Shown in pieces: positions 16,616 through 25,014 of a DNA stretch of 64,000 nt. Source of the DNA: CAXXIC01 sp049315325 (GTDB taxonomy: Bacteria > Bacteroidota > Bacteroidia > Bacteroidales > UBA7332). Within the stretch, counting starts at the first letter, position 1; the number at the start of each line of letters is the position of its first letter. Position numbers and translations under genes: made by a program. The stretch is from NCBI GenBank assembly GCA_049315325.1, contig JBMOKJ010000001.1:372001-436000 (forward strand), given 5' to 3'. The notes under the pieces are model-generated. The model was given only the letters and a program-made list of their open reading frames with translations, searched no databases and was not told the origin of the DNA.

Positions 16616-17774
16616 CTTTTTGATATTTAGTTTTTTAGATAATTTTCTGTTTGTACTTTACTCAATACTAGTACTTTATCTTTTGGTGTTTTCTATTGCC
16701 TCGTTAAAGCATACGACGATGGAAAGAGGCGAGCCTTCTCTGTTAAGAAGAATTGTGGTGCTATTGCCTGCTTATAGAGAAGATAGCGTGATTGAAGAGA
16801 GTGTTCAAGCTTGTTTGGAGCAGGATTATCCCAAAGACAAATTTGATGTTGTTGTGATATCGGATCAAATGCAAGATTCTACAAACAGCAGATTATTGGA
16901 ATTGCCCATACGATTTATTAAGATTGAGTTTGAGAATCCAACGAAAGCCAAATCGTTGAATTTTGCATTAGACCAGTTAGCAGATTACGACATCGCAGTA
17001 GTATTGGATGCCGACAATCTTATGGAAACTCAGTTTTTGAGTAAAATTAATTATGCTTTTGATACAGGAAGCGTAATTGCACAAGCCCATCGGACTGCAA
17101 AAAATACGAATACAAATTATGCAATTCTTGACGCAGTTAGCGAAGAAGTTAATAATTCAATTTTCAGGAAAGGGCATGTAAACCTTGGACTTTCGGCTGC
17201 ATTAATTGGTTCTGGAATGGCATTTGATTTTCAATACTTTAAATCGTTGATGAAACAGGTCAAAGTAGTTGGAGGGTTTGATAAAGACTTAGAGCACTTG
17301 GTCTTGTGGGATGGAAAGAAAATTGATTACATCGATGATGCTTTTGTTTACGATGAAAAGATACAAGTCAACGCGCATTTCACTAAGCAACGTCGTCGGT
17401 GGATGGCAGCTCAATTTGAACATTTTGTGAAATACAATTCTTTGTTTTTGAAAGCTTTATTCAAAGGGAATTTTGATTTTTGCGATAAAGTATTCCAAAT
17501 GGTTTTTCCTCCTCGAATTTTGATTCTTGGAGGTGTTATTCTGATGATGACCTTTGCAGTGTTGGTTAAAAATGTTGATATGCATAAATGGTTATTTGAT
17601 CTGTTTTTATTAGGAGTATCGCTATTTGTTGCTACTCCAAAATGGCTGATTAATAGACGCCTTTTCAAGGCGATATTTTCTTTACCTTCTATTTTTATGT
17701 GGATGGTTCTTAATTTATTTAATTTAAAAGGTGCTAACACCCAATTTATTCATACACCACATGGTAAACTTTGA
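16602..17774 (+). CDS. Membrane glycosyltransferase family 2, tandem paralogue 2 of 3
   Basis: It has 390 residues from the ATG at 16602. An in-frame GTG at 16572 exists, but starting there would put ten extra residues before the hydrophobic N-terminus seen in the sister proteins. The chosen ATG lies out of frame inside the codons for Pro-His-Gly of the upstream protein's C-terminal FIHTPHG motif, giving a 14 bp overlap. The motifs are the same set: VVLDADNLM, GGFDKDLEH, KQRRRWMAAQ, membrane helices and a terminal FIHTPHGKL. It probably acts with its neighbours on the same repeat unit or on variants of it. Confidence 0.9.
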   Translation: MESYSFLIFSFLDNFLFVLYSILVLYLLVFSIASLKHTTMERGEPSLLRRIVVLLPAYREDSVIEESVQACLEQDYPKDKFDVVVISDQMQDSTNSRLLELPIRFIKIEFENPTKAKSLNFALDQLADYDIAVVLDADNLMETQFLSKINYAFDTGSVIAQAHRTAKNTNTNYAILDAVSEEVNNSIFRKGHVNLGLSAALIGSGMAFDFQYFKSLMKQVKVVGGFDKDLEHLVLWDGKKIDYIDDAFVYDEKIQVNAHFTKQRRRWMAAQFEHFVKYNSLFLKALFKGNFDFCDKVFQMVFPPRILILGGVILMMTFAVLVKNVDMHKWLFDLFLLGVSLFVATPKWLINRRLFKAIFSLPSIFMWMVLNLFNLKGANTQFIHTPHGKL

Positions 17775-17779
17775 TTGAT

Positions 17780-18937
17780 ATGATTAAAGCGATTGATTTA
17801 GTTTTGTATATTTTGTATTGGGTTCCAACTACCTATTTAGGAATCTTTGCAATTGCTTCTCTTTTCAGGAAAAAAGAGCCAACACCGTCTTTGATAAATG
17901 CCCGCAAAATGTTGATTCTTATTCCCGCATATCGTGAAGATAATGTGATTGAAGATAGTGTCAACTCTTGTTTGGCTCAAGTGTATCCATCTGACAAATT
18001 CGAGGTGGTCGTTATTTCTGATAAAATGAAGGATGAAACGAATTTGAGATTGTCAAAAATGGCAATTAAGCTTATTCAGGTTCAGTTTGATCAGAGCACA
18101 AAAGCAAAGTCGCTCAATTATGCGATTCAGCAATTTGAAGGGTTTGATGTTGCTATAGTTTTAGATGCAGATAATGTGATTGAACCACTCTATCTACAAA
18201 AATTAAATGGCGCATTTGAAGCTGGTTATAAAATCATTCAAACTCATCGTACTGCCAAAAATCTGAACACCAATTTTGCTGTTTTAGATGCAGTAAGTGA
18301 GGAAATTAACAATTCAATTTTCAGAAAAGGGCATGCTAATATTGGAATGTCTGCAGCCCTTATTGGATCTGGAATGGCATTCGAATTTGAGCATTATAAA
18401 AAGCTCATCGATAATGTTCTTTCGGTGGGTGGCGAAGATAAAGAGTTGGAGCACGTTGTTTTACTTAATCGATACAAAATTCACTATTTGCATCGTGCCG
18501 TAGTTTTAGATGAAAAAATACAAAGATCGTCTGATTTCTCAAATCAGAGAAAACGTTGGTTATCAGCTCAGTTAGAAATTTTATGGCGTTTTTTACCCGA
18601 ATTCACTTTTGCAATTCGCCAGCGAAATATAGATTTTTGCGATAAGGTCATTCAAATGGCTTTTCCACCACGTATTTTGCTCATCGGGGTTTTATTTATT
18701 TTAACTGCTGGGACCACGTTGTTTTCACCTGAATTAAGTCCAAAGTGGTGGGGTTTGTTGGTGTTCTTTTTGAGCATTCTTTCAGGATGTATTCCTCGTA
18801 GACTCTTTTCGATGAAGTTGGTGCATGCCCTTTCTTCTATTCCTTATGTGTTTATTTTGATGTTTGCAAATCTTTTTAAACTGAAAGGAGCTGGAAAACA
18901 CTTTATTCACACACCTCATGGTACAGTAGAGAAATAA
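17780..18937 (+). CDS. Membrane glycosyltransferase family 2, tandem paralogue 3 of 3
   Basis: It has 385 residues from the ATG at 17780. A TTG at 17771 is in frame but less plausible. The GT2 core shows LIPAYREDNVIEDSV, VVLDADNVI, GSGMAFEF, GGEDKELEH and NQRKRWLSAQ, followed by membrane segments and C-terminal FIHTPHGTVEK, slightly extended relative to the sister proteins. The QxxRW element is kept as QRKRW. The gap to paralogue 2 is 5 bp. The three genes look like successive duplications whose products then diverged. Identical specificity should not be assumed. Confidence 0.9.
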   Translation: MIKAIDLVLYILYWVPTTYLGIFAIASLFRKKEPTPSLINARKMLILIPAYREDNVIEDSVNSCLAQVYPSDKFEVVVISDKMKDETNLRLSKMAIKLIQVQFDQSTKAKSLNYAIQQFEGFDVAIVLDADNVIEPLYLQKLNGAFEAGYKIIQTHRTAKNLNTNFAVLDAVSEEINNSIFRKGHANIGMSAALIGSGMAFEFEHYKKLIDNVLSVGGEDKELEHVVLLNRYKIHYLHRAVVLDEKIQRSSDFSNQRKRWLSAQLEILWRFLPEFTFAIRQRNIDFCDKVIQMAFPPRILLIGVLFILTAGTTLFSPELSPKWWGLLVFFLSILSGCIPRRLFSMKLVHALSSIPYVFILMFANLFKLKGAGKHFIHTPHGTVEK

Positions 18938-18957
18938 GTTCGATAAATAGTTGAATT

Positions 18958-20085
18958 ATGAAGATAGCAATTGAGGCGCAGCGTATTTTTCGCCCAAGAA
19001 AGCATGGGATGGACTTCGTAGCTCTTGAGATGATTCGGGAGTTACAGAAAATTGATACGGTGAACGAATATCGAATCTACATCAAACCCGATGCAGATCG
19101 GTGTCTTACAGATACCGAAAATTTCAAAATTATTGAACTTCCCTCCTTTGGCGACTATCCTGTATGGGAGCAATGGGCTTTACCACGTGCCGTGGCTGCT
19201 TGGAAACCCGATATTTTGCATTGCACGAGCAATACTGCTCCATTATTCACTTCGGCTAAATTAGTGATTACGCTTCACGATATCATTTTCCTTGAGAAAG
19301 GGCACGAAGTAGGAGCAAAAAACAAATCACTCTACCAAAAGTTCGGGAAATATTACCGAAAATTGGTCGTTCCACCAGTATTGAAAAAGGCAGCGAAGAT
19401 TATCACCGTTTCAAAATTCGAACAGAAACGAATTACCGAAGCTTTGCAGCTTCCTGCTGATAAATTAACTGCTGTGTATAATGGTTTCAGCAGCCATTTC
19501 TACCCACGAGAATTTGATGAAACCGTTAGTAAAAAATACAATCTTCCTGCACGTTATTTCTTCTTCTTGGGCAATACAGATCCGAAGAAAAATACACAAC
19601 GGGTGTTGCAGGCTTATCATGAATATGTGAAACAGACTCCAAATGCAGCTCATTTGGTAATTGCTGATTTGAAAGAAGATGCAATTTCAGGATTTGATGC
19701 CTGGAAAGACGATGATTGCCGTAAAAGAATCTTATTGCTTGGCTATGTTTCTAATCTCGATTTACCGGCTATTTACTCAATGGCAGACGTTTTTCTATAC
19801 CCTTCGTTGCGCGAGAGTTTCGGTATTCCGATTCTCGAATCGATGGCGTGCGGAGTTCCAATCATCACTGGAAATACCTCGGCAATGCCTGAAATCGCAG
19901 GAAGTGGAGCGTTGATGGTTGATCCGTTTGACGTAAAAGATATATTGACGAAAATTTTGGCTTTGGAGCACAATCCTGAATTAGTGAAAAAGCAACGCAC
20001 TTATGGGTTAGAACGGGTCAAGCTCTTCTCATGGAGAAATACAGCAGAAGATGTGCTAAAAATCTATGAATCGTTGGTTAAATAA
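18958..20085 (+). CDS. Glycosyltransferase family 4
   Basis: This 375-residue GT-B enzyme starts with a GT4 domain (MKIAIEAQRIFRPRKHGMDFV), continues with HDIIF near residue 104, and has a C-terminal nucleotide-sugar site, YPSLRESFGIPILESMACG, around 282-300 (E-x7-E). The family is retaining and usually mannosyl- or glucosyltransferases in capsule synthesis. It is soluble or peripheral at the inner face of the membrane. The gene is 20 bp after the GT2 trio and 6 bp before an acetyltransferase, within one operon. Confidence 0.92.
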   Translation: MKIAIEAQRIFRPRKHGMDFVALEMIRELQKIDTVNEYRIYIKPDADRCLTDTENFKIIELPSFGDYPVWEQWALPRAVAAWKPDILHCTSNTAPLFTSAKLVITLHDIIFLEKGHEVGAKNKSLYQKFGKYYRKLVVPPVLKKAAKIITVSKFEQKRITEALQLPADKLTAVYNGFSSHFYPREFDETVSKKYNLPARYFFFLGNTDPKKNTQRVLQAYHEYVKQTPNAAHLVIADLKEDAISGFDAWKDDDCRKRILLLGYVSNLDLPAIYSMADVFLYPSLRESFGIPILESMACGVPIITGNTSAMPEIAGSGALMVDPFDVKDILTKILALEHNPELVKKQRTYGLERVKLFSWRNTAEDVLKIYESLVK

Positions 20086-20091
20086 GTCTTT

Positions 20092-20706
20092 ATGTTGGGT
20101 CGAATAAAACAATCATTGAAGTCGAATGAATCGGTCAAGAAATTGGCCCTGTTCATGATTGCATCGCCATACAGCGCTCGACCGCGCTTTTGGGTGAGGT
20201 GGTTTGTTAATCCGATTATTCAGAAACGAAAAGGAACGATTCGCTGGTCTGCACGTTTAGATTTGTTCCCTTTCAACAAATTTGAAATGGGCAAACATTC
20301 ATTCATCGAAGATTTTTCGACGCTCAATAATGGTGTTGGCGATTTAATTATAGGTGAAAGAAGCCGTGTAGGCATTGGCTGTACGGTGATTGGACCAGTA
20401 ACCATCGGAAACGATGTGATGTTGGCACAAAATATTGTTGTTTCGGGTTTGAATCACAATTTCGAAGATGTAACGCGCACCATACACGAACAAGGCGTAA
20501 GCAAATCGCCCATTGTTATTGAAGACGATGTGTGGATTGGTGCCAATAGCGTGATAACGGCAGGTGTTACCATCGGTAAGCACAGCGTAGTAGCAGGTGG
20601 TAGTGTGGTTACTAAGTCTATTCCACCCTATTCTGTGTGGGGAGGAACTCCCGCAAAACCGTTGAAAACCTATGATTTTGACAGAAAAGAGTGGATTCGA
20701 GTTTAA
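20092..20706 (+). CDS. Left-handed beta-helix acetyltransferase (WcaF/maltose acetyltransferase type)
   Basis: The protein has 204 residues. The second half is built of hexapeptide repeats (VIGPVTIGNDVML, IVIEDDVWIGANSVITAGVTIG) with the catalytic His in GLNHNFED and the family end WGGTPAKPLK. These trimeric enzymes transfer acetyl from acetyl-CoA to a sugar hydroxyl, here presumably to decorate the repeat unit. It lies tightly between GT4 and GT2 genes. The sugar and position modified are unknown. Confidence 0.9.
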   Translation: MLGRIKQSLKSNESVKKLALFMIASPYSARPRFWVRWFVNPIIQKRKGTIRWSARLDLFPFNKFEMGKHSFIEDFSTLNNGVGDLIIGERSRVGIGCTVIGPVTIGNDVMLAQNIVVSGLNHNFEDVTRTIHEQGVSKSPIVIEDDVWIGANSVITAGVTIGKHSVVAGGSVVTKSIPPYSVWGGTPAKPLKTYDFDRKEWIRV

Positions 20707-20724
20707 TATAAATGAGTTAAGCGT

Positions 20725-21903
20725 ATGAAATCGTTGGAAATTCTATTTTGGTTGGCAGCTTTTGTTGTTTTCTATACCTATTTGGGGTATGGATTTCTGC
20801 TCTATTTCTTGGTGCGATTGAAGCGAATATTTGTAGGAAAACCAATACAACATTCGTTTACTGAACTTCCCGAGGTAACACTTTTTATCACTGCTTGGAA
20901 CGAAGAGAGTGTGATAGAAGGCAAAATGAAAAATTGCCACGAGCTTAACTATCCAAAAGACAAATTGAAATTTTTTTGGGTAACAGACGGCACGACGGAT
21001 AGCACAAATGAAAAATTGAAAGCTTATCCTGATGTAACAGTTCATTACCGCCCCGAGCGTCTGGGGAAAACTGCTGCGATGACACGTGGTGTAACGTTTG
21101 TAGAAACGCCACTTATCATTTTTACCGATGCCAATACGTTTCTCAATCCCGATGCAATTATCAACATCGTTAATCGATTCGCTGACCCTAAAGTTGGCTG
21201 TGTAGCGGGTGAAAAGCGAGTGATGCAGGAAGAAAAAGACAAAGCGGTTTCGAGTGGCGAAGGGTTTTATTGGAAATATGAATCGAAACTCAAGACTTGG
21301 GACGATGAATTGTGCAGCGTAGTCGGAGCAGCAGGAGAGTTGTTTGCCATTCGCACACACTTGTTCGAGGCCATGCCAAAAGATACTTTACTGGACGACT
21401 TTATCCTCTCGTTGCGTATCGTGATGCGAGGCTACAAAACAGCCTACACACCTGATGCTTATGCTGAAGAGACATCGTCGGCCGAAATGGTGGAAGAAGA
21501 GAAACGCAAAGTGCGGATTGCAGCTGGCGGCTTACAATCTGTTTGGCGACTTCGCCCGTTGCTCAATGTGTTTAAATACGGAACGGTAAGTTTCCAATAC
21601 ATCTCTCACCGCGTGTTGAGGTGGACATTAACGCCGCTATTGCTATTTTTGCTTTTGCCACTCAATGCGCTTTTGGTCGCTTTAGAACCGACGAATACAC
21701 TGTATGTTGTCGTGCTTATCCTTCAAGTTTTATTCTATTCCGCAGGCCACGCTGGAAAAATTTTGGAGAAACGAAAGATTCGATTTAAAGGATTATTCAT
21801 CCCATATTACTTCATTTTTATGAATATCTGTGTGTATAAGGGAGTGGCTTATTTGCGAAAAAAACGAAATAATGGAGCTTGGGAACGAGCTAAACGAGCA
21901 TAA
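20725..21903 (+). CDS. Membrane glycosyltransferase family 2 (cellulose-synthase-like fold)
   Basis: It has 392 residues: an N-terminal helix (FWLAAFVVFYTYLGYGFLLY), then a GT2 core with FITAWNEESVIEGKM, VTDGTTDST, IFTDANTFL (DxN in place of DxD), AGELFAIR and LLDDFILSLRI, then C-terminal membrane helices. RRKVRIAAGGLQ sits where QxxRW is found in processive synthases. It belongs to the same broad group as the three tandem genes but is clearly a different subfamily. It precedes the UDP-xylose synthase gene by 23 bp. Confidence 0.88.
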   Translation: MKSLEILFWLAAFVVFYTYLGYGFLLYFLVRLKRIFVGKPIQHSFTELPEVTLFITAWNEESVIEGKMKNCHELNYPKDKLKFFWVTDGTTDSTNEKLKAYPDVTVHYRPERLGKTAAMTRGVTFVETPLIIFTDANTFLNPDAIINIVNRFADPKVGCVAGEKRVMQEEKDKAVSSGEGFYWKYESKLKTWDDELCSVVGAAGELFAIRTHLFEAMPKDTLLDDFILSLRIVMRGYKTAYTPDAYAEETSSAEMVEEEKRKVRIAAGGLQSVWRLRPLLNVFKYGTVSFQYISHRVLRWTLTPLLLFLLLPLNALLVALEPTNTLYVVVLILQVLFYSAGHAGKILEKRKIRFKGLFIPYYFIFMNICVYKGVAYLRKKRNNGAWERAKRA

Positions 21904-21926
21904 GAATTAAGAAATACATAAATCAA

Positions 21927-22865
21927 ATGAGAAAGAAACGAGTACTTGTAACCGGAGGAGCCGGCTTTTTGGGATCGCATTTGTGCGAAAGATTGTTGAA
22001 TGATGGACACGATGTAATATGTTTGGATAACTATTTCACAGGGAGCAAACAGAATGTGGTTCACTTGCTCGACAATCCCTATTTCGAGTTGGTGCGTCAC
22101 GATGTGATTACTCCCTATTATGCTGAAGTCGATCAGATTTTCAACCTCGCTTGTCCAGCATCGCCTGTGCATTATCAACACAATCCGATTAAGACTATCA
22201 AAACATCGGTGATGGGTGCTATCAATGTGCTTGGTTTGGCAAAACGTGTAGGAGCAAAAGTGCTTCAGGCTTCAACCAGCGAAGTGTATGGCGATCCTAA
22301 CATACATCCACAGCCAGAGTCGTATTGGGGCAATGTTAACCCAAATGGTATCCGGTCGTGTTACGACGAAGGTAAAAGATGTGCTGAGACGCTATTTATG
22401 GACTACCACAGGCAAAACAATGTAAAGATTAAGATAATCCGCATCTTCAATACCTATGGCCCTAGAATGAATCCTAACGATGGTCGTGTGGTATCCAACT
22501 TTATTATGCAAGCTCTTCGTGGCGAAGATATTACCATTTATGGTAGCGGAGAGCAAACACGTAGCTTCCAGTACTGCGACGATTTGATTGAAGGAATGAT
22601 TCGCACGATGGCTACTGATGACAGTTTTATCGGCCCGGTTAATCTGGGTAATCCGAATGAATTTACAATGTTGGAGTTGGCGCAAAAAGTGATTGAACTG
22701 ACCGAATCCAAATCGAAACTGATTTTCGAGCCACTTCCACAAGACGATCCAAAGCAGCGTCAACCGAATATTGATTTGGCAAAATCGAAGTTAGATTGGG
22801 AGCCTAAAGTACAACTCGAAGAAGGTTTGTTGAAAACAATTGCCTATTTCCGGAACTTCGTTTAG
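21927..22865 (+). CDS. uxs: UDP-glucuronate decarboxylase (UDP-xylose synthase)
   Basis: This 312-residue extended short-chain dehydrogenase carries an NAD-binding GGAGFLGSHLCE at residues 10-20, STSEVYGDP, and the catalytic Tyr and Lys in CYDEGKR near 146-150. The family stretches FNTYGPRMNPNDGRVVSNF and SGEQTRSFQYCDD are present and diagnostic for UXS against other epimerases. It converts UDP-glucuronate to UDP-xylose with internal NAD recycling. Its presence implies xylose, or a xylose-derived sugar, in the polymer. No UDP-glucose dehydrogenase is seen in the window, so UDP-glucuronate must come from elsewhere. Confidence 0.94.
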   Translation: MRKKRVLVTGGAGFLGSHLCERLLNDGHDVICLDNYFTGSKQNVVHLLDNPYFELVRHDVITPYYAEVDQIFNLACPASPVHYQHNPIKTIKTSVMGAINVLGLAKRVGAKVLQASTSEVYGDPNIHPQPESYWGNVNPNGIRSCYDEGKRCAETLFMDYHRQNNVKIKIIRIFNTYGPRMNPNDGRVVSNFIMQALRGEDITIYGSGEQTRSFQYCDDLIEGMIRTMATDDSFIGPVNLGNPNEFTMLELAQKVIELTESKSKLIFEPLPQDDPKQRQPNIDLAKSKLDWEPKVQLEEGLLKTIAYFRNFV

Positions 22866-22883
22866 TTTTCCATCGCAGCAAAT

Positions 22884-23987
22884 ATGAGAGCAGTGGAGCG
22901 TAATGCAGGTCGGATAAAAGTATTGGATACATTCCGATTTTTCGCAATCATCGGTGTGATGTTTTATCACTATTTTCACCGTTGGGCTCCTCCTCACAAT
23001 GATATTAGTTTCTATCCCTATAAGCCAACTTTTAACTTTTTTAGCCACGGCGATTTGGGGGTAGAATTCTTTTTTATTATATCTGGTTTTGTGATCGCAT
23101 TCACGCTTGAGGGGACAGATAAACTACACATTTTCTGGAAAAAGCGGATGATTCGCCTACTTCCTGCAATGATTACTTGCTCCTTAGTTACTCTGCTTGT
23201 TTGCAGTTTTGTGGATTTGAATCACATTTTCCCCAAAGGGCAAAGTTTCACCAGTTTTTTCTACAGCATTACCTTCTTGAGCCCCGATTTGCTCAATGTT
23301 TTGTTGAAAAGCTTTTCGATTCAGGGAGATTATGTGAATGGTAGTTATTGGTCCCTTTGGGCTGAGGTGCAATTCTATTTTTTGGTAAGTTTGGTCTTTT
23401 TTCTCAACAAAAAACATTTTGTACGTAATTTCTACATCTTGTCGTTAACGCTCTTTTTTGCGTTTAAATTGCTTTTTAATGTGAAGTATGGAACCAATTT
23501 TCTACACCTTACCGTCACGCCAGATTTACTTACAAAACTTGAATTTTGGGTGTTTCAGGTTTTCAGTATAACCACGTTTATCAATTGGTTTTTGATGGGC
23601 GTTTTGTTCTACAAAATCTATTCGAAAGGGTTTTCGAGATACATCACAATTGGATTGGTGGGCTTGATCTGCATACAATTTCTGTCTAGCCACATTTGGG
23701 AAGAGCGTGTGACCATCATCTGGATGGTGATTGCCTTTTTTGCATTAATTCTCTACGAAGAAAAGTTGGAGTTTTTGAATCTCAGGTTGTTGACCAACAT
23801 CGGTGCAGCATCTTATTCGCTGTACTTGATACACGAAAACATTGGTGTGGTATTGATAAATCGCTATGCAGCTTCTTGGGGCGACTACTCTTACCTTTTC
23901 CCTCTCCTGATCATGGTGGTAATGATTGTCTTCGGCATGCTCCATTTCAAGTTTATTGAAAAGCCGGTTGGAAAGTTTCTACGTTAA
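22884..23987 (+). CDS. Acyltransferase family 3 membrane protein
   Basis: This 367-residue protein has about ten hydrophobic segments and an N-terminal family signature RIKVLDTFRFFAIIGVMFYHYFHR, containing the catalytic-type His, then GVEFFFIISGF and YWSLWAEVQFY. Such proteins O-acetylate or O-acylate extracytoplasmic glycans using a cytoplasmic acyl donor. It is the last plus-strand gene of the locus. Its stop is 1 bp from the stop of the convergent GT2. A second acylation step on the polymer, beside the soluble acetyltransferase, is implied. Confidence 0.92.
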   Translation: MRAVERNAGRIKVLDTFRFFAIIGVMFYHYFHRWAPPHNDISFYPYKPTFNFFSHGDLGVEFFFIISGFVIAFTLEGTDKLHIFWKKRMIRLLPAMITCSLVTLLVCSFVDLNHIFPKGQSFTSFFYSITFLSPDLLNVLLKSFSIQGDYVNGSYWSLWAEVQFYFLVSLVFFLNKKHFVRNFYILSLTLFFAFKLLFNVKYGTNFLHLTVTPDLLTKLEFWVFQVFSITTFINWFLMGVLFYKIYSKGFSRYITIGLVGLICIQFLSSHIWEERVTIIWMVIAFFALILYEEKLEFLNLRLLTNIGAASYSLYLIHENIGVVLINRYAASWGDYSYLFPLLIMVVMIVFGMLHFKFIEKPVGKFLR

Positions 23988-23988
23988 T

Positions 23989-25002
23989 TTACTTCCCTTT
24001 ATTGTCGAACAAGAACTGGCTGAAACGAGAAACGATATTCAGTCCGAACACACTTTGATGTGCAAAAAATCCCATTAAATAAGGGTATTTTCTCGCTAAT
24101 GCAAAAGCTAATCTACTGACTTTGTTTGCAATCCTTTTTTCTAAAATTAAATCACAATTTTTGCGAATGATTTCGAGCATTTTTTGTCGAATCTCTTTCG
24201 ACATCGATGCCCGATTCAGGTAGTAGAAGAAAAGCGACCAAATACCGAATTTTTGCAACGTTAAGTTGTAGAATTTTGAGAGCTTTTCTGCCTCGAAATA
24301 GGCAAGGCGCTCTTCCATTGCTTCGGCATATTGCAGTCGTTTCTCAGAGAATTGCGAGCGCATAATGCTGTTTGGTGATTGATAGTAGTAGTAAAGTCGA
24401 GCATCGCTAAAGACAATCTTTGGAGAATGGTGCAAGATCTTATAGGTCAGGAACTCATCTTCGTGTATTTTGCCTTTTGCAAAGCGAAATTCGGTGAAAG
24501 CCTCTTTGCGGTAGAGTTTGTTGCACACCATCACAAAAACCTGGCAATAGTAGGTGAAAAGCATCTCCAACGCTTCGATATTGGTGTAGAGTTTCACTGT
24601 GTTGTCGAAATCGAAATATTCAGCTTCGGTAGAGTAGGCGTTTTTGATGTCGCAACACGACAAATCGGCTTTAGCTTCAACCAAATTTTGATAAAGAAGT
24701 TCCATCATCTGAGGATGAATGTAGTCGTCGCTATCTATGAATGAGAGAAACTCGCCTTGCGCAATATCAATTCCCGCATTTCGGGCGTCAGAAAGCCCTC
24801 CATTTGGTTTGTGAATTACCTTTATCCGTTCGTCTTTTGCTGCCAACTCGTCACACAGTTTTCCGCTGTTATCAGGAGAGCCATCGTCCACCAAAATAAT
24901 CTCGATATTTGGGTATGTCTGATTCTGTATAGACACAACGCATCGTTTCAAGTAGGCTTCGACGTTGTAAATCGGGACAATGATGCTGATAAGCGGCTTC
25001 AT
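23989..25002 (-). CDS. Glycosyltransferase family 2 (EpsJ-type)
   Basis: The protein has 337 residues, with GT2 motifs at the N-terminus: ISIIVPIYNVEAYLKRCV, ILVDDGSPDNSG, GGLSDARNAGI and FIDSDDYIHP (DxDD). The C-terminal half is helical and Lys/Arg/Tyr-rich, as in capsular enzymes that bind the lipid-linked acceptor at the membrane. It is the last gene of a minus-strand trio with the Wzx flippase (12 bp upstream) and another GT2. All three presumably serve the same repeat unit as the facing operon. Confidence 0.92.
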   Translation of the reverse strand: MKPLISIIVPIYNVEAYLKRCVVSIQNQTYPNIEIILVDDGSPDNSGKLCDELAAKDERIKVIHKPNGGLSDARNAGIDIAQGEFLSFIDSDDYIHPQMMELLYQNLVEAKADLSCCDIKNAYSTEAEYFDFDNTVKLYTNIEALEMLFTYYCQVFVMVCNKLYRKEAFTEFRFAKGKIHEDEFLTYKILHHSPKIVFSDARLYYYYQSPNSIMRSQFSEKRLQYAEAMEERLAYFEAEKLSKFYNLTLQKFGIWSLFFYYLNRASMSKEIRQKMLEIIRKNCDLILEKRIANKVSRLAFALARKYPYLMGFFAHQSVFGLNIVSRFSQFLFDNKGK

Positions 25003-25014
25003 AACGGATGAATT

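Noticed and set aside
20743..21360. 205-codon minus-strand frame inside the GT2 gene
   Set aside because: It is antisense to a GT2 gene with full motifs and Cys/Phe/Tyr-rich without a recognisable fold.
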